In this document: one piece after another, positions 46,991-55,709 of the stretch | Position numbering within the stretch: the first letter of the stretch is position 1 | Layout of the letters: every line of letters starts with the position of its first letter | Source of the DNA: Ideonella alba | Lineage (GTDB): Bacteria; Pseudomonadota; Gammaproteobacteria; Burkholderiales; Burkholderiaceae_C | Assembly (NCBI RefSeq): GCF_018069875.1 | Contig: NZ_JAGQDF010000003.1 | Location: forward strand, 124,001 to 188,000 | Reading direction: 5' to 3' | Length of the DNA: 64,000 nucleotides | Made by a program: the position numbers and the translations under genes | Notes under the pieces: model-generated | What the model saw: only the letters and a program-made list of their open reading frames with translations | Told to the model about the DNA's origin: nothing | Database searches by the model: none

Positions 46991-48101
46991 GGGGCCGGCG
47001 GGCGGTGTGGCGGTCGCGCCAGCGCCGCCAGCCGCTCCAGGCCAGCCAGGGCCAGGCCCCGCCGCACAGCAGCACCACCCAGCGGCCCACCAGGCCGAAG
47101 GCCTCGCCGTTGTGCAGCGGGTGCATCCAGGCCAGCAGCGCGTCGCCGGCGGGCTGGTCACGCGCGTCGCGTGCGGCCAGCACGGCGCCGCTCCAGGCGT
47201 CGATGCGCACAAAGCTCTTGGGGAAGCGCTCGCTGGGCTCGCCGGGCTGCTGCAGCCGCACGCGGAAGCTGCCCTCGGGCCCGTCCGGCGTGTCCACCCA
47301 GCGGGGCTGGGCCTGCGGGAAGTGCGCTTGTGCCGCGGCCAAGGCCTGGTCCAGCGTGATCATCGTCCCCGGTCGGGGCACCGAGTGGGCCATGGCCAGG
47401 GGCATCGGCGGACTGACGCGACCGATCAGCGGTTCGATCCAGCTCGGCCAGGCCAGCACCGTGCCGGTCAGCGCCAGCACCAGCATCACCGGCGCGCTGT
47501 ACAGGCCCACCAGGCGGTGCCGGTCCCAGGTGCGGCGCTGGCGCACCGCGCCGGGTTTGCAGCGCCAGGCCTGCCGCCACTGGTGCGGCGTGGCTGGCCA
47601 CCACAGGCGCAGGCCGGCGCCGGTCATGAACAGGCCCACCAGGCCCATGCCGCCCACCAGCCACAGGCCGGTGCCGCCCAGCAGCAGCGTGTAGTGCAGG
47701 TCGTAGAGCCAGGTCATCACGCTGTCGCCCCAGAAGCGGCGTGCCAGCACCGTGTGCTCGCGCGGGTGCAGGTGCAGTACCAGCGGGCGGAAGTGAGCCC
47801 CCTGGCTCTCGGCGGGCTGCAGGTAGCGCGCGTGGACGATGCCGCAACCCTGCTCTGGCAGCTCGATGCGCCAGGGGCCGGCGCGCTGGGGCTCGGCCGC
47901 ACGCAGCGCATCGAGTACCGGCTGCCAGCGCTGCACGCAGCCGTCGCCCGGCGTCCAGCGCAGCGCCGGGTTCAGCGCGGCGTCCAGGGCCGGGTAGAAG
48001 ACCAGCAGGCTGCCGGTCAGGCCCAGCAGGGCCAGCCAGGCGCCCAGCGCCAGGCCGACCGCACCATGCCAGAGTCGCCAGCGTGCGCGTGGGGTGCGCA
48101 T
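46980..48101 (-). CDS. PepSY-associated membrane protein
   Basis: 373 residues with about four transmembrane helices: one N-terminal (about 12-38, HGAVGLALGAWLALLGLTGSLLVFY), two central (about 130-160 and 205-230) and one C-terminal (about 335-355). PepSY-type periplasmic domains lie between them (ITLDQALAAAQAHFPQAQPRWVDTPDG). Proteins of this PiuB/FecR-independent type are found beside TonB-dependent siderophore or metal receptors and are thought to reduce or pass on the imported metal. It ends the minus-strand group DUF2946 - TonB receptor - PepSY, 4 bp after the receptor gene, so the three are likely co-transcribed. Confidence 0.88.
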   Translation of the reverse strand: MRTPRARWRLWHGAVGLALGAWLALLGLTGSLLVFYPALDAALNPALRWTPGDGCVQRWQPVLDALRAAEPQRAGPWRIELPEQGCGIVHARYLQPAESQGAHFRPLVLHLHPREHTVLARRFWGDSVMTWLYDLHYTLLLGGTGLWLVGGMGLVGLFMTGAGLRLWWPATPHQWRQAWRCKPGAVRQRRTWDRHRLVGLYSAPVMLVLALTGTVLAWPSWIEPLIGRVSPPMPLAMAHSVPRPGTMITLDQALAAAQAHFPQAQPRWVDTPDGPEGSFRVRLQQPGEPSERFPKSFVRIDAWSGAVLAARDARDQPAGDALLAWMHPLHNGEAFGLVGRWVVLLCGGAWPWLAWSGWRRWRDRHTARRPLTR

Positions 48102-48105
48102 GGCC

Positions 48106-50103
48106 TCAGAAGTGGCTCTGCAGCGACAGCGCCAGCGAGCGGCCTGCGCCGGGCGCGTGCAGGCTTTGCGTGCCGTCGAACCAGACGTATTCGCTGTAGC
48201 GGTCGGCCAGGTTCTTCAGCTCGGCCGACAGCGTCCACTGCGGCGCCACCTGCCAGCGCGCCGCCAGGTTCAGCAGCGCGTAGGCGCCGAAGCGGCCGGC
48301 GCTGTTGGCGCGGTTGAGCTCGTAGCTGGACTGGCCTTGCAGCCAGGCCGAGAGCTGCAGCGTGTCGGCGGCCTGCCAGTCGGCGCCGGCGCTGTAGAGC
48401 CAGCGCGGCACGTGGTCCAGCTCGTTGCCGGCCACCGCGCCCGAGCTGCTGTCGGGCGTGACGATGATGGCCTGCTGGCGCGACAGGCCCAGCCAGCCCT
48501 CCACGCGCGCCGCCAGCGCGCCGCGCAGTTGCAGGTCCACACCGCGGCGGCGCGTGGCGCCGATGTTCTCGCTGTCGTTGCTGGGGTCGTTGAGCTTGCG
48601 CATCACCTCGTTGGTGGCGGTCTGCTGCCACAGCGCCAGGCGGCCATTGACGGCCGGCAGCGCGAACTTCCAGCCGGCCTCCCAGCCGGTGTTGATCGAC
48701 GGCGCGAGATCATCGACGCGGCCGATCTTGAACATCGCCGCGCCCACGCCCACCTGAAAGCTGCGGCCCCAGTTGGCGTACAGACTGTGACCGGCCAATG
48801 GCGCCCACACCGCGCTCAGCTTGGGCTGACTGATCGTGCCGTAGTCGTTGATCAGGTAGTCCTTGCCGGTCAGCTGGTTGCTGAAGCCACCGGCCAGCCG
48901 GTCCACGCGCAGCGCCGGCACCAGGCGCAGCGTCGGCGTGGGCTCGACCAGCGCCTGCAGGTACAGACCGCGGGTGCGTTGGGTCCAGGCCTGGTCGCGC
49001 GTGGTGGACTGGCGCGCGCGCTCACGGGTGAGGTAGCGCAGGCTGGCGTCGTCCTGCAGCTCGATGTCGCCACCGGCCTCCAGCTGCAGCCGGTGCAGGC
49101 CGCTGATCGCCGGCGACCAGCGCAGGCTGGCGCGCAGGCCGTGATGGGTTTCCTGCGTGTCGCGCTCCTGTTGCGATACGGCGGCCGAGAAGGTCACGAA
49201 GCGCGCGTCGTCGAACTCGTTGCGCCAGGCCAGCAACTGCCAGTCGAGGCCGGCCGCGGGCTGGCCGTCGGCGCGCAGCGAGAACTGCCGCAGCGTGCGC
49301 GTGCCGCCATCGGTGGCCACGTGGGCGGGTGACTGCTCAGGGTCCTGCCGCGACTGCGCCAGCGTCAGGTAGCCGGGCTCCTGGGCATCGGCCTCGTGCT
49401 GGCGCGCGGTGACGCCGATGCGCCAGTCGCGGCCTTCGGGCTGGTAGAACAGCTGGCCGGCCACCACCTGGCGCTGGCTGTCCGAGTGATCACGCTGACC
49501 CTGGCCGGTGCGCCAGCCGACGAACAGCTGGCTGCGCCAGTCGCCGCTGTCGCGGCCCCAGGCGATCTGCACATCGCGCTGGCCCAGCGTGTCCGCGCCG
49601 ATGCGGTGGCTCAGGTAGTTGCCGCCGGGGCGGGTGTCGATCTCCACATGGCCGGCAATCTGGTGCTGGCCAAAGCGCGGGTCGTTGGTGCCGCGCACGG
49701 TGGTCAGGCGGCCGATCTCCAGCGGCCAGATGGCGTCGATCCACGGCATGTTGCCGTCGTTGCTGTTGCTGGGGATGCCATCGATCAGCAGCTTGACCGC
49801 GTTGACTTCACCTTCGCCGTTGAAGCCGCGCATCGATAGCTTGCCGGAGGTGGTGCCCTGGTTGAACTCGGTGAGCTGGATACCGGGCACGCGGCGCATC
49901 AGCCCCCAGGTCTCCAGCACGCTGGCGTCCTGCAGGCGGTCGCCGCCGACCACGTCGACCGAGGTCAGCACGGTGCGGGCGTCGCTGCGCGCGCCGCTGA
50001 TGTCAATGCGGCCCAGTTCGAAGACGGTGTCGGCGGCGTGGGCGGTGGGGCTGAGGCTGGCCAGCGCCAGGGCCAGCGGGGTGAACAGGTGTCGGGGTGT
50101 CAT
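48106..50103 (-). CDS. TonB-dependent outer-membrane receptor
   Basis: 665 residues from the ATG at 50103, where the signal peptide begins (MTPRHLFTPLALALASLSPTAHA). A plug domain follows (about 45-155; ASVLETWGLMRRVPGIQ, SMRGFNGEGEVNAVKLLIDGIP, TVRGTNDPRFGQHQIAGHVEIDT). A beta-barrel runs to the terminal Phe (LALSLQSHF). A TonB box cannot be fixed with certainty near DTVFELGRIDI. With PepSY and DUF2946 neighbours it is probably a metal-chelate or metal-ion importer. Iron versus copper cannot be decided by sequence; DUF2946 genes are often linked to copper receptors. Confidence 0.9.
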   Translation of the reverse strand: MTPRHLFTPLALALASLSPTAHAADTVFELGRIDISGARSDARTVLTSVDVVGGDRLQDASVLETWGLMRRVPGIQLTEFNQGTTSGKLSMRGFNGEGEVNAVKLLIDGIPSNSNDGNMPWIDAIWPLEIGRLTTVRGTNDPRFGQHQIAGHVEIDTRPGGNYLSHRIGADTLGQRDVQIAWGRDSGDWRSQLFVGWRTGQGQRDHSDSQRQVVAGQLFYQPEGRDWRIGVTARQHEADAQEPGYLTLAQSRQDPEQSPAHVATDGGTRTLRQFSLRADGQPAAGLDWQLLAWRNEFDDARFVTFSAAVSQQERDTQETHHGLRASLRWSPAISGLHRLQLEAGGDIELQDDASLRYLTRERARQSTTRDQAWTQRTRGLYLQALVEPTPTLRLVPALRVDRLAGGFSNQLTGKDYLINDYGTISQPKLSAVWAPLAGHSLYANWGRSFQVGVGAAMFKIGRVDDLAPSINTGWEAGWKFALPAVNGRLALWQQTATNEVMRKLNDPSNDSENIGATRRRGVDLQLRGALAARVEGWLGLSRQQAIIVTPDSSSGAVAGNELDHVPRWLYSAGADWQAADTLQLSAWLQGQSSYELNRANSAGRFGAYALLNLAARWQVAPQWTLSAELKNLADRYSEYVWFDGTQSLHAPGAGRSLALSLQSHF

Positions 50104-50212
50104 GGGCGGGTGTGTTTGGGTTGGGGCGCGCACGCGCGCCGCCGCGGCGCCTCGGGGCGCTGCGCGGGTGGGGATCAGGCGGGGAGGGCCGGCGCTGCGC
50201 GCCGGCAACGGC

Positions 50213-50554
50213 TCAGGCGCGTGGCGGCGCGCGCGCACGGGCCGGCGAGTGCCGGGCCGGCAGGTGCGCCACCCTGGCGGGTGGCTGGGGCTGGGCTGCG
50301 CCCGGCGCGCTGGCTGCTTGCCAGCGCGGATCGACAAAAGGCGTCAGGGCCCAGGCGTGGCCCAGGCAGGCGGGGCAGTGGCCCGCGCTCGGGCGATGCT
50401 CGGTCCCGGGCTGGCCCTGTCCGGCATGGCAGACCGCGCCGAAGAAGGGATCGGCCTGCGCCGCCAGCACCGGCCCCCAGCCCACGCGCAGCAGACCCAC
50501 CAGCAGCGCCAGCAGCAGCAGGCGCAGAGTGGTCAGGCGGTGGGTGGTGCTCAT
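50213..50554 (-). CDS. DUF2946-like small membrane/periplasmic protein
   Basis: 113 residues from the ATG at 50554. One hydrophobic helix (about 8-28, LTTLRLLLLALLVGLLRVGWGPVLA) and then a His/Cys segment, CHAGQGQPGTEHRPSAGHCPACLGHAW, matching the C...H...HC-x-x-C-x-x-H pattern of DUF2946. The C-terminal 35 residues are Pro/Ala/Arg-rich. It precedes the TonB receptor on the same strand by 109 bp. The Cys/His cluster suggests metal binding, and a role in copper handling is common for the family's context but is not shown. Confidence 0.75.
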   Translation of the reverse strand: MSTTHRLTTLRLLLLALLVGLLRVGWGPVLAAQADPFFGAVCHAGQGQPGTEHRPSAGHCPACLGHAWALTPFVDPRWQAASAPGAAQPQPPARVAHLPARHSPARARAPPRA

Positions 50555-50601
50555 GGCGGCGCGGATTCTAGGCAGTGCGCCGCCGCCGAAACTGATACTT
50601 G

Positions 50602-51489
50602 TCAGCCCGGCAGTTCCTCGATCAGGTAGCTGGCGCCGTCGTACTGCGCCAGCTGCTCGGTCAGCCAGGGCATCAGCCCGGCCAGCTGCTGGTGCAGGGT
50701 GTAGGGCGGGTTGAGGATGAACACGCCGCTGCCGGCCAGGCCGAAGCCCTGCTGGTCGGGCTGGGCCACGGTCAGGCGCACATGCAGCCAGCCCTTGGGC
50801 GCCACGCCGGTCAGGCGCTTGGGCAGCTGCACCGCCTCGACGCGGCTGACCTGCGGGTACCAGACCATGTACACGCCCTCGGCAAAGCGCTGCACGGCCT
50901 CGCGCAGGCTGGCCACCACGCGGCTGTAGTCGCCCACGGTCTCGTAGCTGGGGTCCATCAGCACCACGGCGCGGCGCGGCGTGGGCGGCAGCTCCTTCTT
51001 CAGCGCGGCAAAGCCGTCCTCCTGCATCACCCGGCTGCGCCGCTCGCCGCCGAAGTGGGCGGCCAGCGTGCGGGCGTCGGCCGGGTGCAGCTCGTACAGG
51101 TGCATCTTGTCGAAGGGGGTGAGCAGCAGGCTGGCCAGGCTGGGCGAGCCGGGGTAGAGCGCCAGCGGCGGCGTCATGCCCTTTTCCAGCTCGGGCAGGC
51201 GGCCGTCCTCGGCGGGGGGCAGGTTGAAGCGCTGCACCAGCTGCACGTAGTCGGCCACCAGCGGCGGCAGGTCGGCACGGCTCCACAGGCGGCCGATGCC
51301 CTCGCGGTACTCGGTCTTCTTCTGCGCCACCGCGCCCTTGAGCTGGTAGCCGCCGGCGCCGGCGTGGGTGTCGATGTAGCGGAACGGCTTGTCCTTGCCC
51401 ACCATGTAGCGCAGCACCTGGACCAGCACCAGGTGCTTGAGCACATCGGCGTGGTTGCCGGCGTGGAAGGCGTGGCGGTAGGCGAGCAT
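50602..51489 (-). CDS. rlmJ: 23S rRNA (adenine2030-N6)-methyltransferase
   Basis: 295 residues, full length. The N-terminus is diagnostic: MLAYRHAFHAGNHADVLKHLVLVQVLRYM. A SAM-binding region (YIDTHAGAGGYQL) follows, and the catalytic motif is D-P-S-Y-E (VVLMDPSYETVGDY, about 167-171), where E. coli has D-P-P-Y. The WYP of the C-terminal part (VYMVWYPQVSR) is conserved. The enzyme methylates A2030 in the 23S rRNA. It is divergent from the alkene reductase gene (62 bp). Confidence 0.95.
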   Translation of the reverse strand: MLAYRHAFHAGNHADVLKHLVLVQVLRYMVGKDKPFRYIDTHAGAGGYQLKGAVAQKKTEYREGIGRLWSRADLPPLVADYVQLVQRFNLPPAEDGRLPELEKGMTPPLALYPGSPSLASLLLTPFDKMHLYELHPADARTLAAHFGGERRSRVMQEDGFAALKKELPPTPRRAVVLMDPSYETVGDYSRVVASLREAVQRFAEGVYMVWYPQVSRVEAVQLPKRLTGVAPKGWLHVRLTVAQPDQQGFGLAGSGVFILNPPYTLHQQLAGLMPWLTEQLAQYDGASYLIEELPG

Positions 51490-51551
51490 GGCGTGGGACT
51501 TTCTGCGGGGGTCAACCCGACACTGTAGCCGCCCGGCTAAGCTGCCGGCCC

Positions 51552-52649
51552 ATGGAACCTCTCTTCACCCCCCTGCAGGTCGGCGACATCGCGCTGGCCA
51601 ACCGCGTCGTGATGGCGCCGCTCACCCGCAACCGCGCCCCCGGCCAGGTGCCCACCGCGCTGATGGCCGAGTACTACCGCCAGCGCGCCCACCCGGCCAC
51701 CGGCGCCGGCCTGATCGTCACCGAGGCCACGCCGATCAGCCCGATGGCGCACGGCTACCTTGACACGCCGGGGCTGCACACGGCCGAGCAGGTGGCGGCC
51801 TGGAAGGCCGTGACCGCCGCGGTGCATGCCGAGGGCGGGCGCATCGTCACCCAGCTGTGGCATGTGGGCCGGATCTCGCACACCTCGCTGCTGCCCGGCG
51901 GCGCGGCGCCGCAATCGTCCACCACCCGTGCGGCCCGCACCAAGACCTACATCGCCGGCGGCTTCGCGCCGGTGTCCGAGCCGCGCGCGCTGGCCACCGA
52001 GGAGCTGCCCGGCATCGTCGAGCAGTACCGCCAGGCGGCGCTCAACGCGATGGAAGCCGGCTTCGACGGCGTCGAGATCCACGCTGCCAACGGCTACCTG
52101 CTCGAGCAGTTCCTGAAGGACTCGGCCAACGACCGCAGTGATGCCTACGGCGGCTCGATCAGCAACCGCTGCCGGCTGACGCTGGAGGTGACGCGGGCCA
52201 TCACCGGTGCGATCGGCGGCGGCCGCACCGGCATCCGCCTCTCGCCGATCACGCCGGCCAACGACATCGGCCAGGACAGCGACCCGCAGGCGCTCTACAC
52301 CCACCTGGTGGCGCAGCTGGCGCCGCTGGGCCTGGCCTACATCCACGTGGTGGAGGGCGCCACCGGCGGCCCGCGCGACCTGAGCGACCAGGGCGTGCCG
52401 CCCTTCGACTACGCGGCGCTCAAGGCCCTGTTCCCGGGCCGCTGGATGGTCAACAACGGCTACACGCGCGAGATGGCGCTGGCCGCCACCGCCAGTGGCG
52501 CGGCCGACCTGGTGGCTTTCGGCAAGGCCTTCATCGCCAACCCCGACCTGGGCCGGCGCCTGCGCGAGGACGCGCCCTGGAATGCGCTGGACATGAAGAC
52601 GCTGTACGGCGGCGGCGCGGCTGGCTACACCGACTACCCGGCACTCTGA
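51552..52649 (+). CDS. Old-yellow-enzyme alkene reductase (NemA-like)
   Basis: 365 residues with an eight-stranded barrel of the OYE class. FMN contacts: VVMAPLTRNRA near the N-terminus, VTQLWHVGRISH, and GFGKAFIANPDL-like end (VAFGKAFIANPDLGRRL). Substrate-binding H-x-x-N and the proton-donating Tyr are seen in VEIHAANGYLLEQFLKDSANDRSDAYGG. It uses NADPH to reduce activated alkenes such as N-ethylmaleimide or nitrate esters. No TetR/NemR-like regulator is nearby. Downstream is the long inverted repeat. Confidence 0.95.
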   Translation: MEPLFTPLQVGDIALANRVVMAPLTRNRAPGQVPTALMAEYYRQRAHPATGAGLIVTEATPISPMAHGYLDTPGLHTAEQVAAWKAVTAAVHAEGGRIVTQLWHVGRISHTSLLPGGAAPQSSTTRAARTKTYIAGGFAPVSEPRALATEELPGIVEQYRQAALNAMEAGFDGVEIHAANGYLLEQFLKDSANDRSDAYGGSISNRCRLTLEVTRAITGAIGGGRTGIRLSPITPANDIGQDSDPQALYTHLVAQLAPLGLAYIHVVEGATGGPRDLSDQGVPPFDYAALKALFPGRWMVNNGYTREMALAATASGAADLVAFGKAFIANPDLGRRLREDAPWNALDMKTLYGGGAAGYTDYPAL

Positions 52650-52812
52650 GAGGCTGAGGGTCTTTCACTCATGCCCGCCCTGCACCTGAAAACGCCCCCG
52701 CTCGTCGTTGCACATGCTCGCCATAGCCCGAGCTATGGCTGTGCTGTGCGCCTCGATCGGAGGCGTTTGCAGGCGCCTGTCGGTCACGATCGAAAAACTC
52801 TCAGCCTCTGAG
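52647..52812. repeat. 166-bp imperfect inverted repeat filling a convergent gap
   Basis: The two arms (about 52647-52726 and 52733-52811) pair over roughly 78 bp with scattered mismatches, from the outer GAGGCTGAG / CTCAGCCTC to the inner GCCATAG / CTATGGC, around a 6-base loop. It occupies the entire space between two convergent stop codons. It looks like a dispersed palindromic (REP/MITE-type) element that may act as a bidirectional terminator. No other copy was noticed in this window. Confidence 0.75.
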
Positions 52813-54012
52813 TCACGGCCCGGGCAGCGCGCGCCGGGCGCGGTCCACGTCGCGCTGCAGCTCGTCCAGGTAGCGCTGGCGCTCTTCGCTCTGCCACTCG
52901 GCCTCGGAGAAGCGCGTCAGCGGGTAGACGCGGCTGGTGTGCACCGTGCCGGCCAGGCGCGGCAGCATCGCCCGGTCGGGGTGGCGGTCGGGGTACAGCA
53001 GAAAGCCTTCCACGTCGCGCAGGCGCAGCGGAAAGGCCGGCCGGCCGTCGCGCAGCAGCTTGCCGAAGGCCACCAGTCGGGCCTGCTGCGCGCCGCTGCC
53101 CAGCTCGTCATTGAACTGCAGCAGCGCAAAGGGCTGGCCCTGGGCGTCGTCCAGCCGCGCGCTGATCACGTAGCGGCCCGGCTGCGCCACCTGCAGCCCC
53201 AGCAGGAAGACCAGCGAGCCGTCCTGCACCGCCTCGCGCACGCCGGCCCACTGCGCCGGCACCTGCGGCGCGTAGACCAGCTCGAAGGCGAACTCGCCGC
53301 GCCGGCCGTCCTGGTTCAGCTCCAGCAGCAGGCGCAGCGTGCCGGCGTAGTCGGCAAAGCCCTGCGCCGCCGGCGCCACGCGGGCGCTCCAGACACCGTC
53401 GCCGGCCTGCAGGTCCGCGCCCTGGCCGTCGTCGCTGAAGGGCAGGGCGACCGGCGGCCGGCCGCTGGCGGCGCGTGGATCCGGTGCATCGATCAGCACC
53501 GAGCGGGTGATCAGCAGCGGCAGGCGCCGGCCCTGGTCGTCGACCGCGGCGATGCTGACCGCCACCGTCTCCTGGCCGCTGACGAAGACCCGCTCCTGCG
53601 TGGTCTGCAGCCGCACGCCGGCCACCGGCGCGCTGCCGCGCTGGCGCAGCGGGTAGTCGGCCGTGATCGGCGCGAAGGGACGGACCTGGTCGGGGTGCTC
53701 GGCGATCGGCCGGGCCTCGTGGGGGTAGTGGGTGGCGCTGCGGTAGCTGGCCAGCGCGCGCTCGGCGCGCTGCAGTCGCTCCCGGGCCAGCGACTGGGCC
53801 TCGTCGCGGCGGGCGCGGGCGGTGGCGCCGAAGTCAAAGGCCCCTGCGGACCCTGGCGCGGCGCGCGGCAGCGCGGCGTCTGCGCCGGTCCCGGATGCCG
53901 TGCTGGCGGCTGCCGCCAGCACCACGCCCTGCGCCGCGTCCGGCGCGGCACGCCACCACCACGCGCCGGCCAGCGCCAGCGCGGCCAGCGCTGCCCAGTA
54001 CAGCCGTCTCAC
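52813..54012 (-). CDS. Exported protein with choice-of-anchor-X-like domain, unknown function
   Basis: 399 residues. An N-terminal signal/anchor helix (about 3-20, LYWAALAALALAGAWWW), an Ala-rich stretch and a helical RDEAQSLARERLQRAERALAS, then immunoglobulin-like beta domains: LITRSVLIDAPDPRA...LPFSDDGQGADLQAGDGVWSARVAPAAQGFADY (a calcium-type D-x-D-x-D loop) and a jelly-roll-like C-terminal half. A tail coiled helix (EEWQSEERQRYLDELQRDVDRARR-like) ends it. Such architecture occurs in secreted or surface proteins. It overlaps the next minus-strand gene upstream (54009-54012) by 4 bp, so they are coupled. Confidence 0.7.
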   Translation of the reverse strand: MRRLYWAALAALALAGAWWWRAAPDAAQGVVLAAAASTASGTGADAALPRAAPGSAGAFDFGATARARRDEAQSLARERLQRAERALASYRSATHYPHEARPIAEHPDQVRPFAPITADYPLRQRGSAPVAGVRLQTTQERVFVSGQETVAVSIAAVDDQGRRLPLLITRSVLIDAPDPRAASGRPPVALPFSDDGQGADLQAGDGVWSARVAPAAQGFADYAGTLRLLLELNQDGRRGEFAFELVYAPQVPAQWAGVREAVQDGSLVFLLGLQVAQPGRYVISARLDDAQGQPFALLQFNDELGSGAQQARLVAFGKLLRDGRPAFPLRLRDVEGFLLYPDRHPDRAMLPRLAGTVHTSRVYPLTRFSEAEWQSEERQRYLDELQRDVDRARRALPGP

Positions 54013-54896
54013 TGGGCGTTGGTCACCATGTCGGCGCGCATCGTGGTGATCGCGCCGCCCCAGTTGCCGTTGGGCCCGTGGTCGTACTTCTCCTTGTCGT
54101 CACGGAAACGCACCGAGTGGTAGCTCCACTTGGTGCTGCCGCCCTGGTTGGCGGCGGTGCCCAGCGTCAGGTCGTCGCAGAACCAGTCGGCCGGGTTGCA
54201 CAGCGACCGGCCCGACGACCCCGCCGCGCCGCCGGCCGAGTGGTAGGCCACGGCGCCATCGTCCTGGCCCGGCAGCAGGCCCGAGTAGAACGCGCCGCCC
54301 GCGCCGGTGAACAGGTAGAACCACAGGCCGCGGGTGCTGTTGTGGTTGTACAGCGCGCGGGCGGTGGTGGTGCGCAGGTCGGACACCAGCGGCTCGCTCA
54401 CCGCCCACTCGCCCAGGTCGGCCAGCTCGCTGCCGCCGGCCGCGCCCGCGGCCACGTCGACGAACTTGATGTTCCAGCCGGTCTGGGTGCTGCCGTCGGT
54501 GTTGCCGCAGACGCCGCCGCCATCAGGCGCCGCGTTCTTCCTGAAGCGCGTGCTGCCGCCGTACAGCGCCAGCGTGTAGCCGATCTGCAGGTTGCCGGCG
54601 CTGTGGGCGGCGATGTAGCACCAGTTGGGGCCGGTGCAGTAGCAGTCCAGCGCATTGCGCACGTGCACGTTCTGGTCGGCGATGTGGCTGGTGCCGTCCC
54701 AGTTGACCGAGCGCTTGTTGACGCCGCCGGCAGTGCTGGCCGGCCCCCAGTACGTGAAGTCCAGGTGGTTGCCGACCTGGCCGCCGCCGCCGCGGCCGTT
54801 GACCCACAGCGAGTAGTTGGTGGCCAGTGCCGCGGCACCGGCCAGCAGGATCAGCGCCGCCACCGCGCCGCGCCAGGTGTTCTTGATCAGGCCCAT
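54009..54896 (-). CDS. Exported hydrolase-like protein of unknown function
   Basis: 295 residues from the ATG at 54896. A signal peptide (MGLIKNTWRGAVAALILLAGAAALA) precedes a mature chain with several Cys (DCYCTGPNWCYI...NPADWFCDDL). The segment CYIAAHSAGNLQIGYTLALYG looks like the strand-nucleophile-helix elbow of an alpha/beta hydrolase (A-H-S-A-G), which would make the Ser catalytic, but the Asp/His partners cannot be assigned with confidence. Upstream of it on the opposite strand is PAP2. It is co-encoded with the choice-of-anchor-X-like protein, and the pair may be a secreted substrate-processing set. Confidence 0.6.
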   Translation of the reverse strand: MGLIKNTWRGAVAALILLAGAAALATNYSLWVNGRGGGGQVGNHLDFTYWGPASTAGGVNKRSVNWDGTSHIADQNVHVRNALDCYCTGPNWCYIAAHSAGNLQIGYTLALYGGSTRFRKNAAPDGGGVCGNTDGSTQTGWNIKFVDVAAGAAGGSELADLGEWAVSEPLVSDLRTTTARALYNHNSTRGLWFYLFTGAGGAFYSGLLPGQDDGAVAYHSAGGAAGSSGRSLCNPADWFCDDLTLGTAANQGGSTKWSYHSVRFRDDKEKYDHGPNGNWGGAITTMRADMVTNAQ

Positions 54897-55004
54897 CGTG
54901 CGCTCCCCCGGCGCCCGCCCGGCGCCGCGGTGGCGACTGTGCGCCGCCGCGCCGCGGTGGTCCAAGCGGGGATACCCCAGGACAGCGCTGCGACAATCGT
55001 CGCC

Positions 55005-55709
55005 ATGCCCCGTGACACCCTCCGCCCCCTGTGGCAGCAGGACCTGCTGGTCGCTGTGCTGGCCCTGCTCGCCCTGATCGCCTGGGACGCCAGCGGCGCT
55101 GACCTGTGGGCCGTGCGCCAGGTCGGCAGCGCCGAGGGCTTTGCCTGGCGCGAGCACTGGCTGACCAGCCAGGTGCTGCACCAGGGCGGCCGCGCGGCCG
55201 GCTGGGCGGTGTTTGGCGTGCTGCTGATCGGCATCTGGAAGCCGCTGCCCTTCGCCCGGCCGCTGCCGCGCGCGGCGCGGGTGTGGTGGGTGGGGGCCAC
55301 GCTGGCGGCGGTGGCGCTGATCCCGCTGCTCAAGGCGCGCAGCCTGAGCAGCTGCCCCTGGGACCTGGCCGAGTTCGGCGGCAGCGCGCAGTACGTGTCG
55401 CACTGGCTGCGTGGCGTGGCCGACGGCGGGCCGGGCCGCTGCTTCCCCTCGGGCCATGCGTCAGCGGCTTTCGCGTTCCTCAGCGGCTGGTTCGCGCTGC
55501 GCGTGCATGCGCCGCGCGCGGCGCGCTGGTGGCTGCTGGGCGTGTTGCTGGCCGGGCTGCTGTTCGGCGGTGCGCAGATGCTGCGCGGCGCCCACTACCC
55601 CAGCCACACCGCCTGGACCGGCTGGATCTGCTTTGTGCTGTGCGCCGGACTCAGCCAATTCGTGCCGGCGCTGCGCGCGCGGCCAAACGGCGGCACACTG
55701 GCGGCATGA
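55005..55709 (+). CDS. PAP2-family membrane phosphatase
   Basis: 234 residues with five or six transmembrane helices. The three phosphatase motifs are present: K-A-R-S-L-S-S-C-P (about 111-119), P-S-G-H-A (CFPSGHASAAF, about 147-155) and the third in RGAHYPSHTAWTG with its His. The Arg of the usual S-R-x-x-x-x-x-H is placed as L-R-G-A-H-Y. PAP2 enzymes dephosphorylate lipid phosphates such as undecaprenyl pyrophosphate or phosphatidic acid. The stop codon overlaps the gshB start by 4 bp (ATGA), so PAP2, gshB and mgsA form an operon. Confidence 0.85.
   Translation: MPRDTLRPLWQQDLLVAVLALLALIAWDASGADLWAVRQVGSAEGFAWREHWLTSQVLHQGGRAAGWAVFGVLLIGIWKPLPFARPLPRAARVWWVGATLAAVALIPLLKARSLSSCPWDLAEFGGSAQYVSHWLRGVADGGPGRCFPSGHASAAFAFLSGWFALRVHAPRAARWWLLGVLLAGLLFGGAQMLRGAHYPSHTAWTGWICFVLCAGLSQFVPALRARPNGGTLAA

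Noticed and set aside
48106-50103. Assignment of the TonB-dependent receptor as a copper receptor
   Set aside because: The DUF2946 neighbour is suggestive, but the receptor sequence shows no diagnostic copper-binding motif and iron-chelate import is equally possible.
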